In this document: piece by piece, positions 1 through 6,391 of the stretch | Numbering within the stretch: position 1 is the first letter of the stretch | Layout of the letters: each line of letters opens with the position of its first letter | Assembly: GCA_029460375.1 (NCBI GenBank) | Contig: JARPAQ010000153.1 | Coordinates: 1-8,259 of the forward strand | Direction: 5' to 3' | From: Nitrososphaerota archaeon | Lineage (GTDB): Archaea > Thermoproteota > Nitrososphaeria > Nitrososphaerales > JACPRH01 | Length of the DNA: 8,259 nt | Notes under the pieces: generated by a model | What the model was told of the DNA's origin: nothing | The model's database searches: none | The model's input: the letters and a program-made list of their open reading frames with translations, nothing else | Program-made: the position numbers and the translations under genes

Positions 1-20
1 GATTGACGAATAAAGCTGAA

Positions 21-902
21 TTATTCTGGCTCTTCTTCTAGGGCCAGTTTTAACTCTTCAAATGTGAGTTTTTCTCCTTTCGCTAGCTTCTCTTTCGCTG
101 CGCCTTTGGCTTTTTTGAGCAGTTCGTTCTCTTTGTTTTTTACTAACGCTAGCTCCTTTTGTCTAACATCAGTTAGGATTACATGGCGCTTCTGTCTCAA
201 CTCTTCGAGCTGCTCATCTGTCTTTGTTATTGCTCGCTCCAGCTCCGATATATCTTCATTCAACTCTTCCATTTCGCTGAATAGTTGATCTCTTGCCTTT
301 AAGTCCGAGGCGAGTCTTTCCTTGCCGGCTTGGAGATCTATATCTGCCTCTTCTTTTGACACGGCTATATCATCCAATTTTTCTTTTAATTTTCCCATCT
401 TTCCCCGAAGGTTGTAGAGTTCCTGTCGGGTGGCGTATGCTTTCTTCCATAGGCGGAGTTTTAACTCCAAGTCTTTAACCATCTCAACTAACTGCTTCTC
501 TTCATCTCGAGTCAATTTTTCTGTCTGGAGCTTCCAATCTGTGGCCTTCAGTTTTTCAGCTATAGTATCGCTATTTCCCTGAGAAAAATTATACTCGAAC
601 TTCTTCAGGTCTTCTTCTATCGCCCGTATCTTCATCCGTATCTCCCTTATCTTGGACAGGGTTTCGCTCCTAACGATTCGAGTGTCCTTGAATACGTTGT
701 ACCCTCTGTTAAGAGACTCTCGTGTTCCCCTTATCTTCTCTGAAAGATTCTTTATCTCGCCTCCTAGATCTCTCCTCTTGCTGTGCAGATTCTTTATCTC
801 CTTTATCAACCCTGAACGGTAAGTCAGAAGTGAAGATATCTTCTGCCCGATCGTTTCCAGCTCGCCAGAATCTTTAGACTGCAAATCGACGCAACCTATC
901 AA
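21..902 (-). CDS. Archaeal coiled-coil protein, COG1340-like
   Basis: The 293-residue product is almost entirely charged, heptad-rich helix (Lys, Glu, Arg, Leu), predicted coiled coil from about residue 10 to 265, with no membrane segment or signal peptide, so it is probably cytoplasmic. A central segment resembling WKLQTEKLTRDEEKQLVE and a C-terminal KGEKLTFEELKLALEE segment fit the archaeal coiled-coil family COG1340, whose molecular function is not established. The start is TTG at 902; a TAG in the same frame lies immediately upstream, so the gene cannot begin earlier. The next in-frame option is TTG at 884. No clear Shine-Dalgarno site precedes it. It stops with TAA. It is transcribed away from the THEP1-RNase HII operon. 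Family membership is from pattern recognition; the role is unknown. Confidence 0.85.
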   Translation of the reverse strand: MIGCVDLQSKDSGELETIGQKISSLLTYRSGLIKEIKNLHSKRRDLGGEIKNLSEKIRGTRESLNRGYNVFKDTRIVRSETLSKIREIRMKIRAIEEDLKKFEYNFSQGNSDTIAEKLKATDWKLQTEKLTRDEEKQLVEMVKDLELKLRLWKKAYATRQELYNLRGKMGKLKEKLDDIAVSKEEADIDLQAGKERLASDLKARDQLFSEMEELNEDISELERAITKTDEQLEELRQKRHVILTDVRQKELALVKNKENELLKKAKGAAKEKLAKGEKLTFEELKLALEEEPE

Positions 903-1029
903 CTATTGGTCAAAATAACCGTTACGTTTACCATCTTCTAGATATATCATAAGAGCAGAACTTACCCCTATTACTGGGTGACGATACCCAACTTTTAACT
1001 GTATGTGAAGTAGCGTCTGAGGAGGTAGG
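903..1029. promoter_or_regulatory. Divergent promoter region, coiled-coil gene / THEP1
   Basis: This 127-nt gap separates two genes transcribed outward. A symmetric TATA-like element, GATATATC at 941-948, could place a minus-strand start site near 919 (about 17 nt before the coiled-coil gene) and a plus-strand start site near 971. A second plus-strand AT-rich element, CTTTTAAC at 992-999, is closer to THEP1 but would leave the Shine-Dalgarno site at the extreme 5' end. A perfect 5-bp inverted repeat, TGGGT-6nt-ACCCA (975-990), lies between them. Element calls are by eye and the direction of each is inferred. Confidence 0.4.
1019..1026 (+). promoter_or_regulatory. Shine-Dalgarno site of the THEP1 gene
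   Basis: GAGGAGGT is a near-perfect complement of the archaeal 16S rRNA 3' end. It ends 3 nt before the TTG at 1030 and so decides that non-ATG start. Confidence 0.75.
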
Positions 1030-1587
1030 TTGAAAACCATCGTCCGCGTCTGGCTCATCACGGGGGAACCTGGCGTAGGCAAGACCACTTGCTTATCTCG
1101 AGCCATCAACATCATCAAGACCAAAGGCTACACCGTGGGAGGAGTGATATCGAGAGAATCTAAGGTTAGAGGTGAGCGGACTGGGTTCGAGCTCATCGAC
1201 CTTAAGACTGGGGAGAGCGGCATTCTAGCTTCAACGGGACTTGATGCAGGTCCAAAGTTGGGTAAGTACCGGGTGAATCTCCGGTATCTTGCTGATGTGG
1301 GTGCAAGGGCTCTACTTTCCTCAGTGGAAGTATCTGATCTTACAGTGTGTGATGAGGTAGGGCCGATGGAGATGTTCAGCCCTGAGTTTCGGAGGGCGGT
1401 TGAGCATATTGTTGATAGTGGCAGGCCTGTCGTCGGGGTTATTCATAAGAGGTTGAAAGATCCTCTTTTGACGAAGATTCGGTCTGCGGAGTATGTGAGG
1501 ATTTTTGAAGTTACTCGTGAAAACCGTGATGAGCTGCCTGATATGTTGGCGAAGGAGGTTCTGGAGGTTCTGAGTGGTAAACTTTGA
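1030..1587 (+). CDS. THEP1-type nucleoside-triphosphatase
   Basis: The 185-residue product matches the THEP1/NTPCR family of P-loop NTPases, soluble proteins that hydrolyse ATP, GTP and other NTPs; the cellular role in archaea is not settled. A Walker A loop, GEPGVGKTT, is at residues 12-20, following a short hydrophobic strand (VWLIT). The Walker B region is LTVCDEVGPMEMFS at 104-117, with Asp108 and Glu109, and the DE-x-GPME signature is diagnostic of the family. A GGVISRE-type strand at 37-43 and VVGVIHKR at 124-131 are also family-like. Length is typical (about 175-190). The start is TTG with a strong Shine-Dalgarno site. The last 4 nt overlap the start of the RNase HII gene (TTGA), so the two are probably co-transcribed and translationally coupled. 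It stops with TGA. Confidence 0.93.
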   Translation: MKTIVRVWLITGEPGVGKTTCLSRAINIIKTKGYTVGGVISRESKVRGERTGFELIDLKTGESGILASTGLDAGPKLGKYRVNLRYLADVGARALLSSVEVSDLTVCDEVGPMEMFSPEFRRAVEHIVDSGRPVVGVIHKRLKDPLLTKIRSAEYVRIFEVTRENRDELPDMLAKEVLEVLSGKL

Positions 1588-2252
1588 CTGGTAATAGTGG
1601 ACGCAGGACAGTTGGGCTGGATGATGCTGGTAGAGGTTCGATAATCGGCCCTCTGGTGATAGGGGGGGTCGCGGTGGATGATGAAGGGCTCAGAAGGCTT
1701 TCGGAGATAGGTGTTAAAGATTCAAAGCTCCTTTCACCTGCTGGACGGACTCGACTCAACCTGATGATCAAGGATATTGCTGATAAAGTGGTGGTTCGTA
1801 AGATATCTCCAGAGGAGATTGATAAGTATGTGTTGAAAGGGATTAAGTATAAGCGGCTTAACTATCTGGAAGCCATAACTATGGGTCAGGTGGCGGCTGA
1901 TCTTGATCCCGACATCATTTACGTGGATGCATCAGACGTAGATCCTGAACGTTTCGGCAGAGATGTCCGTTCAACTTTGAGTAAAGACGCAGAGATAATA
2001 TCACTCCACCACGCTGACAGAATATACCCCATAGTCTCAGCGGCATCCATAGTCGCTAAGTGTGAACGAGATGCTGCAGTTGAAAAGATCGCTGAAGAAC
2101 ACGGCTACTTCGGAAGCGGATATCCATCAGATACTCGAACCATTAGGTTCCTGCGTGATTGGCGTTCAACTCATGGAGAGATGCCTTCATTCTCAAGGAA
2201 GTCTTGGAAGACTTGGAAGAAGATCGACTCGAAAAGTTTAGACGAGTTCTGA
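1584..2252 (+). CDS. rnhB: Ribonuclease HII
   Basis: The 222-residue product is RNase HII, which cleaves the RNA strand of RNA-DNA hybrids and incises at ribonucleotides embedded in DNA. The N-terminal active-site motif reads GLDDAGRG (11-18), followed by the GVKDSK box (43-48), YVDASD (113-118) and HADRIYPIVSAASIVAKCERD-type sequence around 143-163, then GSGYPSD (177-183). Comparison with known archaeal enzymes gives the DEDD metal ligands as Asp13, Asp14, Asp115 and Asp145; position 14 is Asp where the canonical motif has Glu. Length is normal for archaeal RNase HII. The start is TTG overlapping the THEP1 stop, and no better in-frame start exists before the motif. The Shine-Dalgarno site is only weak (GTGGT, 1574-1578). 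It stops with TGA, 5 nt from the convergent flpA stop. Confidence 0.96.
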   Translation: MTGNSGRRTVGLDDAGRGSIIGPLVIGGVAVDDEGLRRLSEIGVKDSKLLSPAGRTRLNLMIKDIADKVVVRKISPEEIDKYVLKGIKYKRLNYLEAITMGQVAADLDPDIIYVDASDVDPERFGRDVRSTLSKDAEIISLHHADRIYPIVSAASIVAKCERDAAVEKIAEEHGYFGSGYPSDTRTIRFLRDWRSTHGEMPSFSRKSWKTWKKIDSKSLDEF

Positions 2253-2257
2253 ACTCC

Positions 2258-2938
2258 CTACCAACCAGCGCTGATTAAAGCGTGATCTTTATCAAACGGG
2301 TCGAGCCTGATTACCTGCTTAACCTTGAAACCAGCCTTCTCTAGCTTATGCGCCTCTTCTTTGAATATCTTCTCAGGGTCTTTCAGAACATCTATACTCC
2401 TCGCCTTGACTATGAGCAGCAGACTTCCACCCTTCAACAGGTACCTTCTACAATTCAGCAGAGCTATCTCAGTCTGATCAGGCTGAGCAATATCACAATA
2501 TACCGCGTCAACCTTCGAGAATACCGACATATACCTGTCAGGTCTACGTGCATCCTCTATTATCGGAATGACATTCCTCCTCTTTAAAGCGACCCGGTCT
2601 ACAAATTCCCTAGCGACCCGTGGAGCCATCTCTACCGCGAAGAGCAGACCCTCCAACCCCAGAATGTCTGATACGTGGCTAGCGGTGGTTCCAGTAGACA
2701 CACCCAGATACAACACCCGTCTACCCTCCCGTATGGAGAGATCTTTCAAACCCTTCAGCAGGGCTGCAGCCAGCTTGCTTCTCTTAGGATCCCAGATCCT
2801 ATACTCTGCTCCATCGATTTTCAGGACTCGTTCGTTGTAGACTAGGCTACCTGGCGTCAGGTTGAGGGTTGCGAGCCTATCTTCGCCTTCGAGCCTTACC
2901 CGTTTGAGTTTCTGCTCGTCGCTGCTTCTTTTTACCAT
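2258..2938 (-). CDS. flpA: Fibrillarin-like rRNA/tRNA 2'-O-methyltransferase
   Basis: The 226-residue product is archaeal fibrillarin, the S-adenosylmethionine-dependent methyltransferase of the C/D box sRNP, which methylates ribose 2'-OH groups at sites chosen by guide RNAs. The N-terminal fibrillarin domain is visible (TLNLTPGSLVYNERV, 24-38; YRIWDPKRSKL, 46-56). The SAM-binding loop is VLYLGVSTGTTASHVSD (75-91), with the acidic Glu103, EDA at 128-130, DIAQPDQ (149-155), VKARSID (177-183) and the C-terminal DKDHA (216-220). Length and order match Pyrococcus-type fibrillarin closely. The ATG start lies inside the 3' end of nop5, giving a 62-nt overlap in a different frame, and is supported by a GAGGT site 7 nt upstream. 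Nop5 and fibrillarin bind directly in the mature particle, so coupled translation makes sense. It stops with TAG. Confidence 0.97.
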   Translation of the reverse strand: MVKRSSDEQKLKRVRLEGEDRLATLNLTPGSLVYNERVLKIDGAEYRIWDPKRSKLAAALLKGLKDLSIREGRRVLYLGVSTGTTASHVSDILGLEGLLFAVEMAPRVAREFVDRVALKRRNVIPIIEDARRPDRYMSVFSKVDAVYCDIAQPDQTEIALLNCRRYLLKGGSLLLIVKARSIDVLKDPEKIFKEEAHKLEKAGFKVKQVIRLDPFDKDHALISAGW

Positions 2939-4118
2939 ACTTCTTACCTCGATTCTTGAACTCTGGTTTTACAGATTTAGGCGGTTCACTGTACTTTTGC
3001 CTAATCTCTTCGAACCTCTTCTCTAAACTATCCTTGAGCCCCTCCTCCTTTGATCCTCTGTAGAAATCAATTCTAGCTGCTATAGCCAGTTTGGCCGCTA
3101 GTGATCGTGCAATCTTGCCTCTCTGCCACTTCGGTGCCGAATGTACCACTTGATGTTGAAACAGTATACCGTGTTTAGGCGGCTTAGCGCCAGTTCGTAG
3201 AGCTCTGAATAGAGCCTTCTCTGCACCTAGAACCTGTATAGTGCTTGCTGGTAAGCGCGCCATCTTCTCTAAGCCTCCTGCCTTCGCTATCAGCCTCGCC
3301 CCTATGGTTGCACCTGCCACTGATGTTACGTTAGGTGCAATTCGCGCCATAGTTCTTTCAACATGCTTCGCTAACCCGTCCCTGACGCTTGACAGCTGTA
3401 TGGCTGATTCAGATAGGGCGGAGATTCTTTGTAGATCTTCGTCTCGAACTTCGCTTCCCTTAGAACTTTCAGCGGCAGAAAGCAATCCTTCGATATTCTT
3501 AGGTGGGATGCTGAGCTTCTCCACCTCTTTCTTGGCGATATTTTCTCGTCTGCCGAACTTTGTTACAAACTTCACATATGCTTCAGGATTGTCCAGAATC
3601 CTTTCGAGTTCAGGGAAGTGTAGCCCATACCACTCCTTCACCCGTGTCTCCAAGATATTTACAACCTTGTCGACTTCGTCTAATGCTTGAACAGAATGCA
3701 TAACCTGTAGGTCAGGTTTGGCTGCAAGTTCCTTGAGCTTCGCCTTAGAGATCTCGAGCGCGAAGTCTCGGATGAGCTGTTTTGCTTCTTCTTCATCCTT
3801 AACCCACCCTACTTCAACTAGGAGCTGCAACCTTCTGTTCTGTACGCGTTCAAACTCGTTATCCGAAAGGCTCTCAACGTCATATCCCTCCTCAGCCAAT
3901 GTGCTCCGCAGCGGCTCATCACGAATCAAAACCACATTGATTCCTACTTCAGCTGCTTCAGAGAGAAGGCTCTTGAGCCAAGCGTTAACTTCGCCAGATT
4001 CAAGCTGCCTGTATATCTGCAGGGCTTCGCCTTCAGGGTACTTCTTCGCTATGATTGTCTTCATAGGCTTGTCCAGAATCATTACGCCAGCCTCTGTTAG
4101 AATGAGTCTACTCTTCAA
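2877..4118 (-). CDS. nop5: C/D box sRNP scaffold protein Nop5 (Nop56/58)
   Basis: The 413-residue product is Nop5, the scaffold of the archaeal C/D box methylation particle, which dimerises through a coiled coil, recruits fibrillarin with its N-terminal domain and contacts L7Ae and the guide RNA with its Nop domain. Visible parts are the N-terminal domain (1-110), coiled-coil segments (about 110-255, including ALDEVDKVVNILETRVKEWYGLHFPEL) and the Nop domain (APNVTSVAGATIGARLIAKAGG at 261-282 in part, STIQVLGAEKALFR at 292-305, GAKPPKHGILFQH at 310-322). The tail (about 380-413) is very basic and ends in four arginines. The start is TTG; an in-frame TAG 15 nt upstream blocks extension, and ATG at residue 13 would cut into the first strand. 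The last 62 nt are shared with flpA. It stops with TAG. Confidence 0.97.
   Translation of the reverse strand: MKSRLILTEAGVMILDKPMKTIIAKKYPEGEALQIYRQLESGEVNAWLKSLLSEAAEVGINVVLIRDEPLRSTLAEEGYDVESLSDNEFERVQNRRLQLLVEVGWVKDEEEAKQLIRDFALEISKAKLKELAAKPDLQVMHSVQALDEVDKVVNILETRVKEWYGLHFPELERILDNPEAYVKFVTKFGRRENIAKKEVEKLSIPPKNIEGLLSAAESSKGSEVRDEDLQRISALSESAIQLSSVRDGLAKHVERTMARIAPNVTSVAGATIGARLIAKAGGLEKMARLPASTIQVLGAEKALFRALRTGAKPPKHGILFQHQVVHSAPKWQRGKIARSLAAKLAIAARIDFYRGSKEEGLKDSLEKRFEEIRQKYSEPPKSVKPEFKNRGKKYGKKKQRRAETQTGKARRRR
2946..2950 (-). promoter_or_regulatory. Shine-Dalgarno site of flpA inside nop5
   Basis: GAGGT on the minus strand sits 7 nt upstream of the flpA ATG at 2938. It lies within nop5 coding sequence and supports the overlapping start over any downstream alternative. 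Confidence 0.65.
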
Positions 4119-4267
4119 GATGTATCGCCACTACCTGCGCCGTCGCTCCGTCACCATAAATCCTTACCTAATGTTCAACCGACCCATAAATACTATCTGA
4201 TGTAGGGTATCTAAGCGTCTTTATGTATCTAGGGTGTAGAGGCGCAGTTGAAACAAACGTTTAAAGC
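4119..4267. promoter_or_regulatory. Divergent promoter region, nop5-flpA / pyrD-pyrK
   Basis: This 149-nt gap separates outward-facing operons. On the minus strand, TATA-like elements lie at 4186-4193 (GTATTTAT) and 4156-4161 (ATTTAT); the latter would start transcription about 13 nt before the nop5 TTG. On the plus strand, CTTTATGT at 4219-4226 would start transcription near 4248, about 20 nt before the pyrD GTG, and TTTAAA at 4260-4265 is a second candidate. The heptamer GTATCTA occurs twice (4207-4213, 4225-4231) and TAGGGT twice (4203-4208, 4230-4235), flanking the pyrD TATA candidate. No RNA gene is visible. All site calls are by eye. Confidence 0.45.
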
Positions 4268-5242
4268 GTGAAAGCTCAAAGTGTGGGACGAACAGGCTTG
4301 AAACCCCCTGAAGAGACACCTCGCGCGGCGCCGCAACTATCTTTTCAGTTGGGCAGTTTCAAGATGAAGAACCCTGTAATGCTTGCATCCGGCGTCGTCG
4401 GAGTAACTCTCGACATTCTTCCAAGAGTTGCTGGTGCGGGTGCGGGGGCTATGGTCACGAAGTCTATAAGCATAGAGCCGCGGGAAGGATATCGCAATCC
4501 CACCGTTGTTGAAGTCGAGGGTGGGTATGTGAACGCGATTGGGCTGTCTAACCCGGGTCTTGAAGCCTTTGTTAAAGATCTGGTGACATTGAAGGAGAAG
4601 CCGATACCGCTGGTTGTGAGTCTGTTTGGCTCTGAGCCGGATGAGTTTGGACACATGGTTTCGACGCTTGAATCAACCCCCGTAGACTGTTATGAAATCA
4701 ACTTGTCCTGCCCCCACGTGGAGAAGGTTGGCCTTGAGGTTGGTCAAGACCCTGAAGCCGTTTCACAGATTACTAAATCGGCCAAGAAGAGTTCATCCCG
4801 ACCGGTCTTGGTCAAGGTCTCTCCCAATATCGCAGACATTGTCGAGATAGCTTCAGCTGCAGCGGATGCTGGGGCGGACGGGATAACTGCTGTAAACACG
4901 GCTCGGGCTATGGTCATAGATATAGAGACGGGCCGCCCCATACTTTCGAACAAGGTGGGTGGCCTTTCAGGACCTGCTGTCAAACCTATCGCCGTCAGGT
5001 GTGTCTACGATATTTCCCGGAAGGTGGATATACCTGTAATTGGGTGCGGGGGAATAACTAGTTGGAGAGACGCGGTGGAGTTCATGCTGGCAGGTGCTTC
5101 GGCTGTTCAGGTCGGCTCAGCCGTAGCGTACAAAGGGCTCGATGTCTTTAAGGAAATTGTGCAAGGTATTCAGAAGTATCTGGATAGACATGGGTTGAAA
5201 AGTATCGGTGAACTTGTTGGAAGGTCACATTCTTACCAATAA
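4268..5242 (+). CDS. pyrD: Dihydroorotate dehydrogenase, class 1B catalytic subunit
   Basis: This is the FMN-containing catalytic subunit that oxidises dihydroorotate to orotate, the fourth step of de novo pyrimidine synthesis, in the cytoplasm. In the 324-residue product the TIM-barrel begins near residue 24. Visible motifs are KNPVMLASG (34-42), TKSIS with Lys65, VNAIGLSNPG (88-97), EINLSCPH (143-150) with catalytic Cys148, LVKVSPN with Lys183, AVNTA with Asn210, GGLSG (231-235), CGGI (260-263) and the GSA phosphate site (283-285). A cysteine rather than serine base and the adjacent pyrK define class 1B. The first 23 residues are a Pro/Arg-rich extension not usual for the family; GTG at 4283 or TTG at 4298 are alternative starts, and none has a clear Shine-Dalgarno site. 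It stops with TAA, inside the pyrK gene. Confidence 0.95.
   Translation: MKAQSVGRTGLKPPEETPRAAPQLSFQLGSFKMKNPVMLASGVVGVTLDILPRVAGAGAGAMVTKSISIEPREGYRNPTVVEVEGGYVNAIGLSNPGLEAFVKDLVTLKEKPIPLVVSLFGSEPDEFGHMVSTLESTPVDCYEINLSCPHVEKVGLEVGQDPEAVSQITKSAKKSSSRPVLVKVSPNIADIVEIASAAADAGADGITAVNTARAMVIDIETGRPILSNKVGGLSGPAVKPIAVRCVYDISRKVDIPVIGCGGITSWRDAVEFMLAGASAVQVGSAVAYKGLDVFKEIVQGIQKYLDRHGLKSIGELVGRSHSYQ
5207..5211 (+). promoter_or_regulatory. Shine-Dalgarno-like GGTGA near the pyrK start
   Basis: GGTGA, a good anti-16S match, ends 5 nt before TTG at 5217 and overlaps the GTG at 5208. It favours the TTG at 5217 as the real pyrK start, which would shorten the product by three residues and the overlap with pyrD to 26 nt. 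Confidence 0.45.
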
Positions 5243-6041
5243 GCCTAGAGTAACGGCTGTAAGGCAGATACGGAGAGAGTCGACCGATATTCGAACCATA
5301 GTTGTTCAAGATGAACGGTGCTCTAAAGCCACTCCGGGACAGTTCGCTATGATATGGGCTCCCGGGATAGGTGAAGCACCGATGAGCCTATCGGTTATGA
5401 ATGGTGAAGGGTTATGCGGCTTTACGGTCAAACCTTTTGGCGCAACGTCCAATGCACTATGCAGTTTGAAGGAAGGTGATCTGATTGGTATACGGGGCCC
5501 ATACGGAAACGGGTTCACCCCAATATACGGGTCTAGCCTCCTAGTTGGGGGTGGAACGGGGTTGGCCCCCCTGATACCATTAGCTAAGGTGCTTATGGAG
5601 AAGGGTGGAACTGTGACGCTTCTGTTGGCAGGTAGAAGTGGAGATGACCTTCTTTTTCTGAAGGATGCTGAGAAGCTACTTTCAGACTCCAAACATAAAG
5701 TCGCAGTAACCACAGACGACGGGAGCTACGGCGTCAAAGGGGTGGCGTCCGATTATGCCGCTGAGCTTCTGGAGAGGGAGACCTACGATATGATATACAC
5801 CTGCGGGCCTGAACCTATGATGAAAAAGATACTTATTCTGGCGGAAGAGAAGGTCATACCGGTTCAGGCCAGCCTCGAGCGGTATATGAAGTGCGGCTTC
5901 GGGCTCTGCGGGAGCTGCAATATAGGCAGCTACCTTGTCTGTGTAGATGGGCCGGTCTTCACCTCGAAGCAGCTCAAAGAAGTCTCTGAAGAATTCGGTG
6001 TTTCACGAAGAGACTCCGCAGGCCGCAAGATCCAGATATGA
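5208..6041 (+). CDS. pyrK: Dihydroorotate dehydrogenase electron transfer subunit
   Basis: PyrK carries FAD and a [2Fe-2S] cluster and passes electrons from PyrD to NAD+, giving the class 1B PyrD2PyrK2 enzyme. The 277-residue product has a ferredoxin-reductase FAD domain (about 12-105: TPGQFAMIW at 42-50, APMSLS at 57-62, GIRGPYGNGF at 94-103), a nucleotide-binding domain with LLVGGGTGLAPL (111-122) and YTCGPEPMM (197-205), and a C-terminal cluster motif C-x4-C-x2-C-x7-C with Cys229, 234, 237 and 245, followed by DGPVF. The x7 spacing is short compared with the Lactococcus-type enzyme but fits the compact archaeal form as I recall it. The start is uncertain among GTG 5208, TTG 5214 and TTG 5217. 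It overlaps pyrD and is surely co-transcribed with it. It stops with TGA. Confidence 0.95.
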   Translation: MNLLEGHILTNKPRVTAVRQIRRESTDIRTIVVQDERCSKATPGQFAMIWAPGIGEAPMSLSVMNGEGLCGFTVKPFGATSNALCSLKEGDLIGIRGPYGNGFTPIYGSSLLVGGGTGLAPLIPLAKVLMEKGGTVTLLLAGRSGDDLLFLKDAEKLLSDSKHKVAVTTDDGSYGVKGVASDYAAELLERETYDMIYTCGPEPMMKKILILAEEKVIPVQASLERYMKCGFGLCGSCNIGSYLVCVDGPVFTSKQLKEVSEEFGVSRRDSAGRKIQI

Positions 6042-6133
6042 CAACAGGATTCTGTTAACTTATCGGCGGATGGATTCTTGCTTCCTAACTTCGCTACCAG
6101 CCAAAAAGTTGACAGAACCTATAGTACGCAAGA

Positions 6134-6174
6134 CTTTTAAGACAGCCTCTACCGAATTTTAATGAATCAAGGAG
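6134..6174 (+). promoter_or_regulatory. Promoter and Shine-Dalgarno site of the eS30 gene
   Basis: A TATA-like box CTTTTAAG at 6134-6141 predicts transcription starting near 6164. AAGGAG at 6169-6174 lies 8 nt before the ATG at 6183. Together they indicate that the eS30 gene is transcribed on its own, not only by readthrough from pyrK. Confidence 0.6.
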
Positions 6175-6182
6175 ATTATTGA

Positions 6183-6368
6183 ATGCCTACTCACGGTTCG
6201 CTTACAAAGGCAGGTAAGGTTCGAAGCCAGACTCCTAAGCTAGAGAAGACGGAGCGAGTATCGCCTATCCCCCGGGTTCGAAACAAGAAGATCTATCTCA
6301 AAAGGTATTCTCTGAAACGTAAGCCCGGACAGAACTGGGATAGACGCGATGGACGAGGTAGACGCTGA
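6183..6368 (+). CDS. rps30e: 30S ribosomal protein eS30
   Basis: The 61-residue product is the small, strongly basic ribosomal protein eS30 of the archaeal/eukaryotic small subunit. The N-terminal [18 protein letters not shown] (residues 1-18) and the C-terminal KRKPGQNW (45-52) are the two family signatures, and Arg/Lys make up much of the rest. Unlike the eukaryotic FAU precursor there is no ubiquitin-like fusion, as usual in archaea. Length is slightly above the common 50-60 because of a GRGRR-type tail. The ATG start is fixed by a Shine-Dalgarno site at ideal distance. It follows pyrK by 141 nt and is convergent with the membrane protein gene, 23 nt away. It stops with TGA. Confidence 0.95.
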   Translation: MPTHGSLTKAGKVRSQTPKLEKTERVSPIPRVRNKKIYLKRYSLKRKPGQNWDRRDGRGRR

Positions 6369-6391
6369 TATACAGCTCACACTATCTAATC

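Noticed and set aside
3241..4200. Long open plus-strand frames (149 and 160 codons) opposite nop5
   Set aside because: Their serine-rich products are antisense shadows of a well-conserved Nop5 gene and have no ribosome binding site or recognisable domain.
6043..6056. AACAG-GATT-CTGTT hairpin just after the pyrK stop, as a terminator
   Set aside because: The stem is only 5 bp and AT-rich, and no T-tract follows; archaeal termination relies mainly on T-rich runs, so the support is too weak.
6218..6283. Two GGTTCGAA stretches resembling tRNA T-loops
   Set aside because: They lie inside the eS30 coding region and no acceptor, D or anticodon arm can be folded around them.
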